Shown here in pieces: positions 46,624-55,642 of a stretch of DNA of 64,000 nt. The position numbers were made by a program, and so were the translations under genes. This DNA comes from Snodgrassella communis (lineage in GTDB: Bacteria > Pseudomonadota > Gammaproteobacteria > Burkholderiales > Neisseriaceae). Positions within the stretch are counted from its first letter, which is position 1; every line of letters begins with the position of its first letter. A model generated the notes under the pieces. It did not search any database. It saw only the letters and a program-made list of their open reading frames with translations, and was not told where the DNA came from. The DNA lies in assembly GCF_914768045.1 (NCBI RefSeq), contig NZ_CAJZCD010000006.1:106477-170476 (forward strand), read 5' to 3'.

Positions 46624-47880
46624 TCAAGTCTGAGAAGACGATTTGGATGGCAACAATAAATTCAGTACTATCGCCAGTAAGGCACATAAGCCCACACCAG
46701 CAAAAGCCATAGTACCAATTTTGACTACCATGCCGCCAACACCCACAACCAATACGGAACTTACAATAACCAGATTACGCGGTTCCATCAAGTCCACTCT
46801 GGCATCAATCAGTGTTTTCAAACCTAACGAAGCAATCGTACCAAACAGAAGCAACATAATGCCACCCATCACTGGCAGCGGGATGGAACTAAGAAATGCA
46901 TTAAACTTACCAAAGAAAGCCATAAAAATCGCAAATACAGCTGCCCATGTCATGATTACTGGATTACTGTTTTTAGTAATCATTACAGCACCAGTTACTT
47001 CGCCATAGGTTGTCACTGGAGGGCCACCAATCAAACCGGCAATACACACGCCCAAACCATCACCGGCCAAGGTGCGATGCAAACCGGGATCTTTTACATA
47101 ATCATGCCCAGTTACCTTGCCAATGGCCATAATCCCGCCGATATGCTCAATAGTCGGAGCAATGGCTACCGGCAGCATAAATAGCGCAGCCTGCCAGTTA
47201 ACTTGTGGTGTCGCAAAATGAGGTAGGGCAAACCATGGCGCTGCCGCCATCGCACTGGTATCCACCATTCCAGTTAACAAAGCCATGATATAACCTGCGG
47301 CCACACCAATCAGAATGGGAATCAAACGCATCATTTTGCTGCCAAATACCGTTACAATCACTGTTACAGCAAATGTAAAACCGGACAAAAACAGCGAATG
47401 AGTGTAATCCACCACCTGTATATCACCTGATCTGCCCATGGCCATATTACTGGCCACCACTGCTACTGATAGTCCAATCACCATAATTACCGGCCCAATA
47501 ACCACTGGTGGCAGCAAACGGTGTACCGAAGCCAGCCCGCGCCATTTAATCAATGCAGCAAACACAAAATACATAAAGCCGGCAGCAAACAGACCAAACA
47601 TGGTAGAAGCCAGTCCCCATTCCTGCATGGCATAAATAATCGGGGCAATAAATGCAAACGAAGAACCCAGATAAATCGGTACCTTGCGTTTAGTACAGAT
47701 TTGAAATAATAAAGTACCAATACCAGCACCCATCAATGCCAGTGCAGGATTCAGCCCCGTTAGCAGCGGTACCAGAACCATGGCACCAAATGCAACAAAC
47801 AGGATTTGTGCGCCAGCAAGCGCAAGTTTAAATTGGTGTCCCAATCCGATACTCCCCATTAAATAAACAAAACTCTGCAT
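46624..47880 (-). CDS. uraA: Uracil permease UraA
   Basis: 418-residue NAT/NCS2 proton symporter for uracil. Family signatures GLGHQFKLALAGAQILFVAFGAM at the start, IEHIGGIMAIGKVTG with the substrate Glu, and GGPPVTTYGEVTGAVMITKNSNP place it with UraA rather than the purine permeases. On the minus strand TATACT and TATAAT overlap the annotated ATG (47880), so this may be the -10 and the true start may be the ATG at 47859 (MGSIGLGH). Single gene with its own terminator. Confidence 0.93.
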   Translation of the reverse strand: MQSFVYLMGSIGLGHQFKLALAGAQILFVAFGAMVLVPLLTGLNPALALMGAGIGTLLFQICTKRKVPIYLGSSFAFIAPIIYAMQEWGLASTMFGLFAAGFMYFVFAALIKWRGLASVHRLLPPVVIGPVIMVIGLSVAVVASNMAMGRSGDIQVVDYTHSLFLSGFTFAVTVIVTVFGSKMMRLIPILIGVAAGYIMALLTGMVDTSAMAAAPWFALPHFATPQVNWQAALFMLPVAIAPTIEHIGGIMAIGKVTGHDYVKDPGLHRTLAGDGLGVCIAGLIGGPPVTTYGEVTGAVMITKNSNPVIMTWAAVFAIFMAFFGKFNAFLSSIPLPVMGGIMLLLFGTIASLGLKTLIDARVDLMEPRNLVIVSSVLVVGVGGMVVKIGTMAFAGVGLCALLAIVLNLLLPSKSSSQT

Positions 47881-48003
47881 TATAGTATATGGCGGTATAA
47901 AAAATAGTTATAGTTTGTCACTCGTAAGCCAAAGCTTGAATAATTTAATTAACCAATGAAACAGCAGGTTATTGCTCAATCCAAAAAAAAATAAAAAAAA
48001 AGC

Positions 48004-48032
48004 TTGCGCAATCGAATTTAATTGCGCATAAT
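48004..48032 (+). promoter_or_regulatory. tRNA-Thr promoter with GC-rich discriminator
   Basis: TTGCGC (48004-48009), exact 17-base spacer, CATAAT (48027-48032), then GCGC between the -10 and the start. A GC-rich discriminator is typical of stable-RNA promoters under stringent control. The leader to the tRNA is about seven bases. Confidence 0.65.
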
Positions 48033-48045
48033 GCGCATCTCCTTA

Positions 48046-48121
48046 GCCGGCATAGCTCAGTTGGTAGAGCAGCTGACTTGTAATCAGAAGGTCCCGAGTT
48101 CGACTCTTGGTGCCGGCACCA
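48046..48121 (+). tRNA. tRNA-Thr(TGT)
   Basis: 76 bases including an encoded CCA. The 7-bp acceptor GCCGGCA pairs with TGCCGGC, the D-arm has AGCTCAGTTGGTAGAGC, the anticodon loop is CTTGTAA (TGT), and the T-arm contains GTTCGA. The base of the anticodon stem has one G-A mismatch. In Neisseria this tRNA is often in a cluster before tuf; here it is alone with its own promoter and terminator. Confidence 0.95.
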
Positions 48122-48126
48122 ATTCT

Positions 48127-48162
48127 AAATATAGCGTAACCAGTGGTTGCGCTATATTTTTT
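48127..48162 (+). terminator. Terminator of tRNA-Thr
   Basis: AAATATAGCG (48127-48136) pairs with CGCTATATTT (48150-48159), extended inward by four more pairs and a G-U pair to an AGT loop; TTTTTT ends the unit. Confidence 0.9.
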
Positions 48163-49382
48163 GGCTAATGAGCTGTGCTCAATTAAAATATATCTTTTTT
48201 ACTATGGTGTAGTAGATTTAGTTGTTTCGTTTGCTGGCTGAACTAGATAAGTACAAAAATTTAATTCACAACTTATCTTAAAAATACCCAAACTGTTTTA
48301 CCTTATTAATAATAAATAAAAAACGGGCAAAAACCTTGGAACTTAGCTTACTTTATTACCACACACAATTTGTATTAGAAAATATTATTATTTTATAAAT
48401 TATCATGTTAAAAGCTTAATTGCGCTAATTATTTAAGGTTTTTCAATGCTGAATACCCTTAATATCAGGCTCCTACTTTGACGATGTATATCTTAATATG
48501 TATTGTATATCACAGGTATAATGCCTGATATAACATATCATCAATATTGGGCTACATATAATCATTGCCGAGGATAAAGTATTGTTGACTTACTTGGCGG
48601 TGTAATTAATCATCATTGGTAAACAACACGGATAAAACAGAAATTCAGCTGGAATAGTTAACTGAAATCAGTATGCGAGCAAATCAACTATTTGCTAATA
48701 TTGATCAATTCGCTCAAGATCTTTAGCGAAAATACAACTTTTATCCAGATCTAACTGTATATGCATGTGCTTGCGCATTAGGATATATATCAGACATTCC
48801 TATGTTAATTTACTCAATGAATCCTCAGCTGGCACCGACATATTTGGAAGGGACTGATTACAATGCCATTGTTGAGAGAATCAAAAAGGAAAAAAAGAAT
48901 TTGACGCATCCATAGCCAGAGATGAAGAAAAAAATTAAGTTTTTAAAAACTCTTCTCGGAGCTATACTCTTTGTCCAATTTTCTATACTGCACAGATATA
49001 GTAAATTATTGATTCCTTTGGTATAAGTAAGCGGATTAACATATGCTCTTGGTTGCACGTGAATAAATCAGCTAACTTATAGTAATCTATATCAGGTTAT
49101 CCAAATCTTTTTAACTCAATTATTGATAACCTGAAAAACAGGCCGGCACTTATCTGATGGCTAAAACAAAAAAAGCTATAAATTCGAACTGTGTAAACAA
49201 AGAATGTTGGCAAAAGCCAGCTAAATGCATCTGATGCAATCAGATAGTCTTTTTAAGCATGATTGAACTGCACTACCCGAAAATTCATACGACTGGCTAA
49301 ATATTTCTATTTGATGCATATGGTTTGGCTGAGTAGCAAGTTGCAGGTAATGGTGTGAATGTATTTCCTGTACCAAACAGAA
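48163..49382. other. 1.2-kb decayed region between tRNA-Thr and cspA
   Basis: No intact gene. A pseudogene lies at 48658-48915. A short frame, from 48922, begins MKKKIKFLKTLLGAIL and stops after about 35 codons, and may be another remnant. Inverted repeats: ATATCAGGC at 48462-48470 with GCCTGATAT at 48523-48531, and CAGGTTATC at 49093-49101 with GATAACCTG at 49125-49133. The downstream flank of a tRNA gene is a frequent integration site, but I found no integrase or direct repeat of the tRNA end. Confidence 0.5.
48658..48915 (+). pseudogene. Broken gene with an in-frame TAG
   Basis: The frame from the ATG at 48673 reads MRANQLFANIDQFAQDL, a TAG at 48724-48726, then 62 further codons, RKYNFYPDLTVYACACALGY, DIPMLIYSMNPQLAPTYLEG, and VERIKKEKK to a TAG at 48913. 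The sequence composition is that of a real soluble protein. I cannot name the family; size and setting would suit an immunity or small effector-linked protein, but this is only a guess. Confidence 0.5.
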
Positions 49383-49404
49383 AATAGCGGCATCTGCCGC
49401 TATT
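49383..49404 (-). terminator. Terminator of cspA
   Basis: AATAGCGGCA (49383-49392) and TGCCGCTATT (49395-49404) form a 10-bp stem with a tight loop; on the minus strand TTTCTGTTT follows. 29 bases after the cspA stop. Confidence 0.8.
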
Positions 49405-49432
49405 CTGATACTAACCGGACAACCGGCTAAGA

Positions 49433-49636
49433 TTAAGCTGCCTGAATGTTAGCCGCTTGTTTACCTTTTGGACCTGTGGTCACGTCAAAAGATACACGTT
49501 GACCTTCTTTCAAGGTTTTGAAACCATTCATGTTAATTGCAGAGAAGTGAGCAAACAAATCTTCGCCACCTTCATCTGGAGTGATAAAACCAAAACCTTT
49601 AGCGTCGTTAAACCATTTAACAATACCAGTTGCCAT
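49433..49636 (-). CDS. cspA: Cold-shock protein, CspA family
   Basis: 67-residue RNA chaperone. [20 protein letters not shown] carries RNP1 (KGFGFI) and LFAHFSAI carries RNP2. The start at 49636 has AGGA in good position; the upstream in-frame extension is not needed. A frame-internal uptake-like motif, AAGCTGCCTGAA, lies at 49435-49446 over the stop codon. The leader to the candidate promoter is about 120 bases, consistent with the structured leaders of cold-shock genes. Confidence 0.95.
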   Translation of the reverse strand: MATGIVKWFNDAKGFGFITPDEGGEDLFAHFSAINMNGFKTLKEGQRVSFDVTTGPKGKQAANIQAA

Positions 49637-49758
49637 GAAACTTCCTATACATAAAAAACAAAATAAAGAACAAGTTTGCGACACAGCAGGACCAAAAAAA
49701 TAGTGAACGACTGTACGACAGTTTGTCTGGCAGCCTGTGTCTGACTTGTTAAGTAGTC

Positions 49759-49787
49759 TTTTTACATAGGTTAAGAACTAACGTCAA
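49759..49787 (-). promoter_or_regulatory. Candidate cspA promoter
   Basis: On the minus strand TTGACG (49787-49782), a 17-base spacer and TAAAAA (49764-49759). The -10 is weak. It would give a leader of about 120 bases, as known for cspA. Confidence 0.35.
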
Positions 49788-49862
49788 GCAAGCTTACTGA
49801 AAAATGATAAAATTATTACAACCGTTACTAAAAACCCACAGATAAATGTAGATTTGTGCACA

Positions 49863-50168
49863 ATGTCAAATACGAATACACAAACTGTTAGCCAGAACCA
49901 GAAAACCATGTTAAAGCCGCCAAAACGCTATAAAGTGGTATTGTTAAATGATGATTATACGCCAATGGAATTTGTGGTGGAGGTGTTGACAGATGTATTC
50001 CATTTACCACACACGCAAGCCATTGCCATTATGCTGATGGTGCATGAGTCTGGCCGCGGGGTGTGCGGTGTGTTTCAGAAGGATATCGCCGAGACCAAAT
50101 GCAATCAGGTAATGTTGCGAGCAGAGGCGGCCGGCTTTCCACTGCAATGCCTAGTTGAAGAGGCCTGA
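49863..50168 (+). CDS. clpS: ATP-dependent Clp protease adaptor ClpS
   Basis: 101-residue adaptor that delivers N-degron substrates to ClpA. After a disordered N-terminal tail, KPPKRYKVVLLNDDYTPMEFVVEVL and VFHLPHTQAIAIMLMVH form the core with the N-end pocket (NDD, and His in MVHESG). GVCGVFQKDIAETK follows. Start at 49863 (MSNTN). clpA is 150 bases downstream, the usual partner. Confidence 0.95.
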   Translation: MSNTNTQTVSQNQKTMLKPPKRYKVVLLNDDYTPMEFVVEVLTDVFHLPHTQAIAIMLMVHESGRGVCGVFQKDIAETKCNQVMLRAEAAGFPLQCLVEEA

Positions 50169-50318
50169 AATTGCTGATTTAAGTACAGTGTTCTGAAATT
50201 GAAATGCCATATGGGTCAGATGCAACTTGAACTTTATCATCTATGCTTCATGTTTATGCAAATGACTGAATTTTGTTATAGTCATAATTGATGACGATAC
50301 TTTGCTAGGAGGTCGAAT

Positions 50319-52613
50319 ATGATTTCGGCACAGCTTGAAAAAATTTTGCAGTATGTTTATGCCGAGGCGCGTAGTCAGGCTTTTGAATTTATTGGTATCG
50401 AACATTTACTGCTCGGCCTGTTGCAGCAAAGTAACGATGTAAGTGAAGTGTTGCAGGCTGTAGGTGTAGATAATAGCTTATTGATCAAACAATTACAGCA
50501 AAATATTCGCGAAAATACTCCAGTGTTGTCGGAAAGTGAGCGGGAAAAATCAGAATTGCAGCCAACACTTGGTTTTCAGCGCGTTTTGCAACAAGCTATT
50601 GTACATGTACGGGCAGCACAGGCAAAAGGTGAGGTAACGCCAGTAGATGTACTTGTGGCTATTATGTCGGAAAAAGATAGTTTTGCGGTGTATTTTCTGG
50701 AATCACAGTCGGTAAATCGTTTGGATATATTGCGCTACCTAACTCTGGGCAATCCTAATCTTACTCATGATAAAGATACTGAACCGAGTAATGATAATGA
50801 TGCAACCAAGCCAGAAGTAAAAGCTTTAGATCTCTATACGGTAAATCTGAATCTGGAAGCACTGGCTGGTCGGATTGATCCATTGATTGGCCGAAGTGAG
50901 GAAATGCAACGCCTGATTCAAACTTTGTGCCGGCGACGCAAGAATAATCCTTTGCTTGTTGGTGAGGCAGGGGTTGGTAAAACCGCTCTGGCAGAAGGGC
51001 TGGCATATTTGCTGGTACATGATAAAGTGCCTGAATCGATTAAAGGTTCCGTGGTTTTTTCGCTGGATATGGGCGCTTTGCTGGCCGGTACCAAATATCG
51101 GGGAGATTTTGAGGCACGGCTGAAAGCCGTTATCAAGGAATTAAGTGAACTGGACAAAGCTGTATTGTTTGTTGATGAAATTCATACCATTATTGGCGCT
51201 GGCAGTGTGTCTGGCGGTACGATGGATGCCTCAAATCTGCTTAAACCCGCTCTGGCTAAGGGTAGCATGCGCTGCATAGGTGCAACGACCTATCACGAGT
51301 ATCGTACTATTTTTGATAAAGACCATGCCTTGAGCCGGCGCTTTCAGAAGATAGATGTGGTAGAGCCATCTGTGCCGGAAACTGTACAAATATTGCAGGG
51401 ATTACGTCCGGCATTTGAGCAATTCCATCAGGTGCGATATACCCGTGCGGCATTGCAGGCTGCTGCTGAATTGTCTGCACGTTATATCAATGAGCGATTC
51501 TTACCTGACAAGGCTATTGATATTATCGATGAAGCTGCTGCGGCACAGAAAATACAGCCTAAATCCAAACAGCGTAAAGTTATCGGACGGGCAGAAATTG
51601 AGGCGATAATTGCTAAAGTGGCACGTATACCGGAAAAAACGGTGTCGCATGACGATAAGCAAGTGCTGCGTTTTCTGGCAGATAATCTGAAAGCCAAAGT
51701 GTTCGGACAAGATCAGGCTATTGAGGTGTTGGCTGCTTCGATAAAAATGGCGCGTTCCGGCCTGAAACAGGCAGATAAACCAATTGGCAGTTTTTTGTTT
51801 GCAGGCCCTACGGGTGTCGGTAAAACTGAAGTGGCTAGGCAGTTGGCACAGTTGCTGGATTTGCCACTACTGCGTTTTGATATGTCGGAATATATGGAGC
51901 GACATGCCGTTTCACGCCTGATTGGTTCGCCACCGGGCTATGTTGGTTATGAACAGGGCGGTCTTTTGACAGACGCGGTCAATAAACAGCCATATTGTGT
52001 GTTGCTGCTGGATGAAATTGAAAAAGCACACCCAGATGTGTTCAATGTGCTATTGCAGGTGATGGATTATGCCAGACTTACTGATAATAATGGTCGGAGT
52101 GCAGATTTTCGCAATGTAATTGTGATCATGACTACCAATGCAGGAGCTGCTGAACTGGCTAAACACAATCTGGGTTTTACCGGCGTGCGTGAGCAATCAG
52201 ATAGTTTGGCTATGATTGAAAAAACCTTTACTCCCGAATTTCGTAATCGCCTTGATGCCATTGTGCCGTTTAAAGCACTAAATGAAGAAATAATTGCTAA
52301 AGTGGTGGATAAATTTTTGCTGGCGCTGGAGCATCAGCTACTGGCTAAACAGGTTGTGGCCGAGTTTACGCCGGCCTTACGTATTTATCTGGCCAAACAT
52401 GGTTTCGATGTAGCATTGGGTGCTCGACCGATGCATCGTTTGATTCAGGAGCGGATTCGTAAGTTACTGGCAGATGAGCTACTGTTCGGGCGTTTAAGCG
52501 AAGGCGGTAGTGTGGTTATTGATTATCAGCCACAATCAGACAAAGTGGTATTGAATTTTTCAGCTTCACAATTGTCCGACTGCAAAAATCTTGAATCATT
52601 AGCTATTGAATAA
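50319..52613 (+). CDS. clpA: ClpA ATPase, Clp protease chaperone subunit
   Basis: 764-residue AAA+ unfoldase that works with ClpP and ClpS. The N-terminal ClpS-binding repeat domain (about 1-145) includes EFIGIEHLLLGLLQ. D1 has GEAGVGKTALAEG near 214 and LFVDEIHTIIGAGS; D2 has GPTGVGKTEVARQLA near 495 and VLLLDEIEKAHPDVFN. The ClpP-contact loop and C-terminal GARPMHRLIQ are present. AGGAGG precedes the ATG. Convergent with the transferase downstream. Confidence 0.95.
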   Translation: MISAQLEKILQYVYAEARSQAFEFIGIEHLLLGLLQQSNDVSEVLQAVGVDNSLLIKQLQQNIRENTPVLSESEREKSELQPTLGFQRVLQQAIVHVRAAQAKGEVTPVDVLVAIMSEKDSFAVYFLESQSVNRLDILRYLTLGNPNLTHDKDTEPSNDNDATKPEVKALDLYTVNLNLEALAGRIDPLIGRSEEMQRLIQTLCRRRKNNPLLVGEAGVGKTALAEGLAYLLVHDKVPESIKGSVVFSLDMGALLAGTKYRGDFEARLKAVIKELSELDKAVLFVDEIHTIIGAGSVSGGTMDASNLLKPALAKGSMRCIGATTYHEYRTIFDKDHALSRRFQKIDVVEPSVPETVQILQGLRPAFEQFHQVRYTRAALQAAAELSARYINERFLPDKAIDIIDEAAAAQKIQPKSKQRKVIGRAEIEAIIAKVARIPEKTVSHDDKQVLRFLADNLKAKVFGQDQAIEVLAASIKMARSGLKQADKPIGSFLFAGPTGVGKTEVARQLAQLLDLPLLRFDMSEYMERHAVSRLIGSPPGYVGYEQGGLLTDAVNKQPYCVLLLDEIEKAHPDVFNVLLQVMDYARLTDNNGRSADFRNVIVIMTTNAGAAELAKHNLGFTGVREQSDSLAMIEKTFTPEFRNRLDAIVPFKALNEEIIAKVVDKFLLALEHQLLAKQVVAEFTPALRIYLAKHGFDVALGARPMHRLIQERIRKLLADELLFGRLSEGGSVVIDYQPQSDKVVLNFSASQLSDCKNLESLAIE

Positions 52614-52640
52614 TTATGTTAAAAAATACAAATTAAAAAT

Positions 52641-52669
52641 AAAAAAAAGTGTGGCTGAACACCACACTT
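52641..52669 (-). terminator. Terminator for minus-strand transcript
   Basis: AAGTGTGG (52647-52654) pairs with CCACACTT (52662-52669), followed on the minus strand by a run of eight T (complement of 52641-52648). It ends the operon that finishes at 52860. ClpA read-through would meet it in the poorer orientation. Confidence 0.75.
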
Positions 52670-52859
52670 AAACACACACATCAAGAGGAAACCAATCAAA
52701 GTGAATTCATTATAATCTCTTTGCTTTTAAGTGTTTTGATGCAAGTCAAATGAAAAGGTTTAAGCAGATAAAATCCAGTATAAAGTACATATTTCTGTTT
52801 TATTTATAAGTCAGAAACATGTACTTTATTAATGAAATCAGGCTGGATAATAAATTAAT

Positions 52860-54443
52860 TTAACGTAAGTTAGCAGGTAAAGGATCGCTCTGGAGCTGGT
52901 TTGCTGGTTGTAGATGTTGATTGAAATCCAGAATTTGAGCATCTTGGCTGGGAGTAGGGCTGAAAAACTGTTCTCCGTAAGGTAGTTGAGGTGTCTGGAT
53001 ACCCAACCATTTTGCTATTCCATCCAAAAGTTCCAGTCCACTGCGTTGTGCTGTATTGCGTGATTGTCCAGTCTGGTCGCTGTTTATAACCACTAAAGGC
53101 ACATGATAGTTTTGATAATAATGGTCATTGTGACGCAAAATGCTGGTAGAACGCACAATACTGTTTTTTTCATAACTGTTTTTATCATGGCTCAAGCCAT
53201 GGTCGCTAAAATACATCATGCTAAACGACTGGTCGCTGGATTTTAATGCTGTGTATATCTGGTGTAACAAGCTATCTGTCTGTCGGATACTATCGATATA
53301 ACAGTTACTATTATTATTTTCCACGTAAGGATGTGGTGGTTGTGGCAGGCGGTCACAAGGATTGGGATGTGAACCCATAATATGCAGCACAATAAGACGC
53401 GATTTTGAGCTGTCCAGCGGCTGAGCAAGGACTTTTTGTAAGGGCGCTATAAGCTGATAATCGAAGCTGCGCTCGCCAAAATCGTAACCAGTTGTTTTTA
53501 GAAAAGTAACATGATTTGCTTGATATGCTATGGTGGAAATTGAGGTATCGTATTGCCCCAGTGCCCCCTGATTTGACAGCCATGCGGTATCCATGCCGGC
53601 TTTTTTGGCCAGCGTAATGACATTGTTTTGAATACTGAATGGTTTGCCGTGGCTTAATGTCAGACCATGTAATAGCGAAATAGGGGTATTCGGACCCGCA
53701 GACAACATTTTGTCCATAATAATATTGGCATGTTTGTCCAGAAATGGTGTATTTGCATATTTAAATCCGTACAAGTGCATGTAGTCTGCGCGTACACTTT
53801 CGCCAATAATCAATACATAGTTACGGTAATTCTGATGGCTACTGCTGATATGCCAGTTATCCGGTTTAGCCAGATCTGCTTTTATTTTGGCTAGTTCGGC
53901 GAAGTAAGCTTGTGGTTGCAGATAAGCATCGGCCAGAAATTCTATTGGCTGTACGCGCAAGGGAAAACCGCCGGTAGTATAGCCCTTGCGTGCAGTCTGT
54001 GCTGTCATGACCACAAGAATAAGAACTATTAAAAGACCCCAGTATCTACCCCAGCATGGTGCAGCTATATTACGGCTTAAGCGTACAATAAGCAGCGGTA
54101 CGGATGCCAGTACCAAGGTAGCGATATAGGTACGCCATGAAATAGCACCGATATATTCACTGGCTTCACTGGCGGTAGTACTTAATAGTGAGGCAACAAT
54201 ACCAAAACTTGGCCGTCCATACAGGGCAGCAGTGGGATGATACAGCAAAATAGTGATGGCACTGAACCACATCAGGCCACGCCACAGGCGTGGGTAGAAA
54301 CGCTGTAACAGCAGAGTAAGCAGCCAGGTTTCAATAATCCGGTTTGGATTGGGCGGATAGGCCAGTGCATAAATCAATACGATGCTGTAAATGAGCAAGA
54401 GCACTACAAGCAGCAGATAATGTTTCCGTAATGTCATTTTCAT
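52860..54443 (-). CDS. Phosphoethanolamine transferase-like membrane sulfatase
   Basis: 527 residues. Four to five spans cover about residues 8-160; the periplasmic catalytic domain, of the EptA/YhjW/alkaline-phosphatase fold, begins near residue 210: VLIIGESVRADYMHLYGFKYANTP, then HIMGSHPNPC and MMYFSDHGLSHDKNSYEKN. In the EptA family the nucleophile after GE is Thr; here it is Ser (GES). Such enzymes add phosphoethanolamine to lipid A, LOS or surface sugars. The start at 54443 (MKMTLRKH) is seven bases after the upstream gene's stop. Cotranscribed with the Fe-S reductase. Confidence 0.8.
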   Translation of the reverse strand: MKMTLRKHYLLLVVLLLIYSIVLIYALAYPPNPNRIIETWLLTLLLQRFYPRLWRGLMWFSAITILLYHPTAALYGRPSFGIVASLLSTTASEASEYIGAISWRTYIATLVLASVPLLIVRLSRNIAAPCWGRYWGLLIVLILVVMTAQTARKGYTTGGFPLRVQPIEFLADAYLQPQAYFAELAKIKADLAKPDNWHISSSHQNYRNYVLIIGESVRADYMHLYGFKYANTPFLDKHANIIMDKMLSAGPNTPISLLHGLTLSHGKPFSIQNNVITLAKKAGMDTAWLSNQGALGQYDTSISTIAYQANHVTFLKTTGYDFGERSFDYQLIAPLQKVLAQPLDSSKSRLIVLHIMGSHPNPCDRLPQPPHPYVENNNSNCYIDSIRQTDSLLHQIYTALKSSDQSFSMMYFSDHGLSHDKNSYEKNSIVRSTSILRHNDHYYQNYHVPLVVINSDQTGQSRNTAQRSGLELLDGIAKWLGIQTPQLPYGEQFFSPTPSQDAQILDFNQHLQPANQLQSDPLPANLR

Positions 54444-54450
54444 AGATGAC

Positions 54451-55452
54451 TCAGGGTGCGGGAGTGAATTTATCGGCAAAAAAAGCTTCTTCTGCCAGAC
54501 AGGCATGGCTGGTAAATAAATTTTTGGACTGAACAATCATTTGCGGATGCCCGCATGCATAGACTGTATAGTGGCTCATGTCAGGATGCCTGACTAATGC
54601 GATATCCTGTACATATCCCTGAGCACCCTGCCATGTATCAGATGCTCGCGATAATACCGCTGTCCATTGTGCCTGTGCCAAGCCGGCACAGAGTTCGTTT
54701 AGTAAAGCGCTATCATATAAATTTTCTTCAGCAGCCACACCCCAGTAAACAAACACCGGTTGCTGATATTGTTGTTGCGCCAGTGCGACTAGCATTGCTT
54801 CAATTGGCGCTATGCCGGTACCAGAGGCGAGCATAATCAGCGGTTTATGCTGTTCTTGTAAGTGGAAGCAGCCTAATGGACCATGGATACGGATGATGTC
54901 TTTGGGCTTAAGCCGGCCGTCAAACAACTGTTCAGAAAAGACACCAGCAGCACGACGGCGGACATGAATAATCAATTGCCGAGTATCATCGTTAAAACGG
55001 GCAATGGAATAGCTGCGGCGAAGATTATCAGGCAGAACAATATCAATATATTGTCCGGCAGTAAAATTGAAATGCTTATTTGGTGGCAGTTTCAGGGTGA
55101 CAATAGCAACATTGGCGCAATAACGAATATCATCTATCCGTACAGTCAGCGTTTGCGCCGGCAGGTTATTACTACCATGATAATCGGACAGATAAAGGGT
55201 GATGTCACTTTCTGCACTCTGGCAGCAGAGTAAAATATCTTGCTGATGGTTGTATTTACTATTTAAAGCTGCCTGATTATTAATCTCGCTGGTCAGGCCA
55301 TTGATTAGCCGAGCCTTGCAGGCTCCGCAGCAGCCGCTTTTACAGGCATGTGGAAGCATCATGCCGTGATCAATCGCTGCATTAAGCAGCGACTGCCCCT
55401 TTTCTGCACAATAGGTTTCACCAGCTGGTAAAACAGTGATCTGATAACTCAT
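54451..55452 (-). CDS. 2Fe-2S ferredoxin/FAD reductase, AscD-like
   Basis: 333 residues. An N-terminal plant-type ferredoxin domain (HACKSGCCGACKARL and a later CC) is followed by an FAD-binding domain (RRSYSIA and FSEQLF) and an NAD-binding domain (LIMLASGTGIAPIEAML, YACGHPQM). This domain order matches CDP-6-deoxy-delta-3,4-glucoseen reductase (AscD) and similar oxygenase reductases. Neisseria have a homologue annotated so, although it lacks the sugar partner genes; none occur here. Start at 55452 (MSYQITVLPAG) with a weak ribosome site. The downstream transferase starts seven bases after its stop. Confidence 0.83.
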   Translation of the reverse strand: MSYQITVLPAGETYCAEKGQSLLNAAIDHGMMLPHACKSGCCGACKARLINGLTSEINNQAALNSKYNHQQDILLCCQSAESDITLYLSDYHGSNNLPAQTLTVRIDDIRYCANVAIVTLKLPPNKHFNFTAGQYIDIVLPDNLRRSYSIARFNDDTRQLIIHVRRRAAGVFSEQLFDGRLKPKDIIRIHGPLGCFHLQEQHKPLIMLASGTGIAPIEAMLVALAQQQYQQPVFVYWGVAAEENLYDSALLNELCAGLAQAQWTAVLSRASDTWQGAQGYVQDIALVRHPDMSHYTVYACGHPQMIVQSKNLFTSHACLAEEAFFADKFTPAP

Positions 55453-55583
55453 AATCTTTTTAGAGTATTTTAACAAAGTCGCTATTTTAGAGTGCAGTAA
55501 TATAAAAGCCAAATCAAATGCCAACCGCCCTACAGGTCTGCGTGCGAATTGAAAAACGATATTCACTAGGTAGGGCAGCATAA

Positions 55584-55610
55584 AAGCCCGTTACATTCGA
55601 TAACGGGCTT
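55584..55610 (-). terminator. Terminator of the amino-acid binding protein gene
   Basis: Perfect 10-bp stem, 55584-55593 with 55601-55610, 32 bases after the stop; TTTTATG follows on the minus strand. Confidence 0.9.
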
Positions 55611-55642
55611 AAATTGATGCTAGCTAAATATACAGATAAGTT

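Noticed and set aside
48858..49058. 66-codon minus-strand ORF in the decayed region
   Set aside because: It overlaps the better-supported plus-strand pseudogene and has no start signal.
48046..49382. Integrated island using tRNA-Thr as attachment site
   Set aside because: No integrase gene and no visible direct repeat of the tRNA 3' end inside the window.
54451..55452. True AscD of 3,6-dideoxysugar synthesis
   Set aside because: No dideoxysugar genes are nearby; only the domain order supports the name, so no gene symbol is given.
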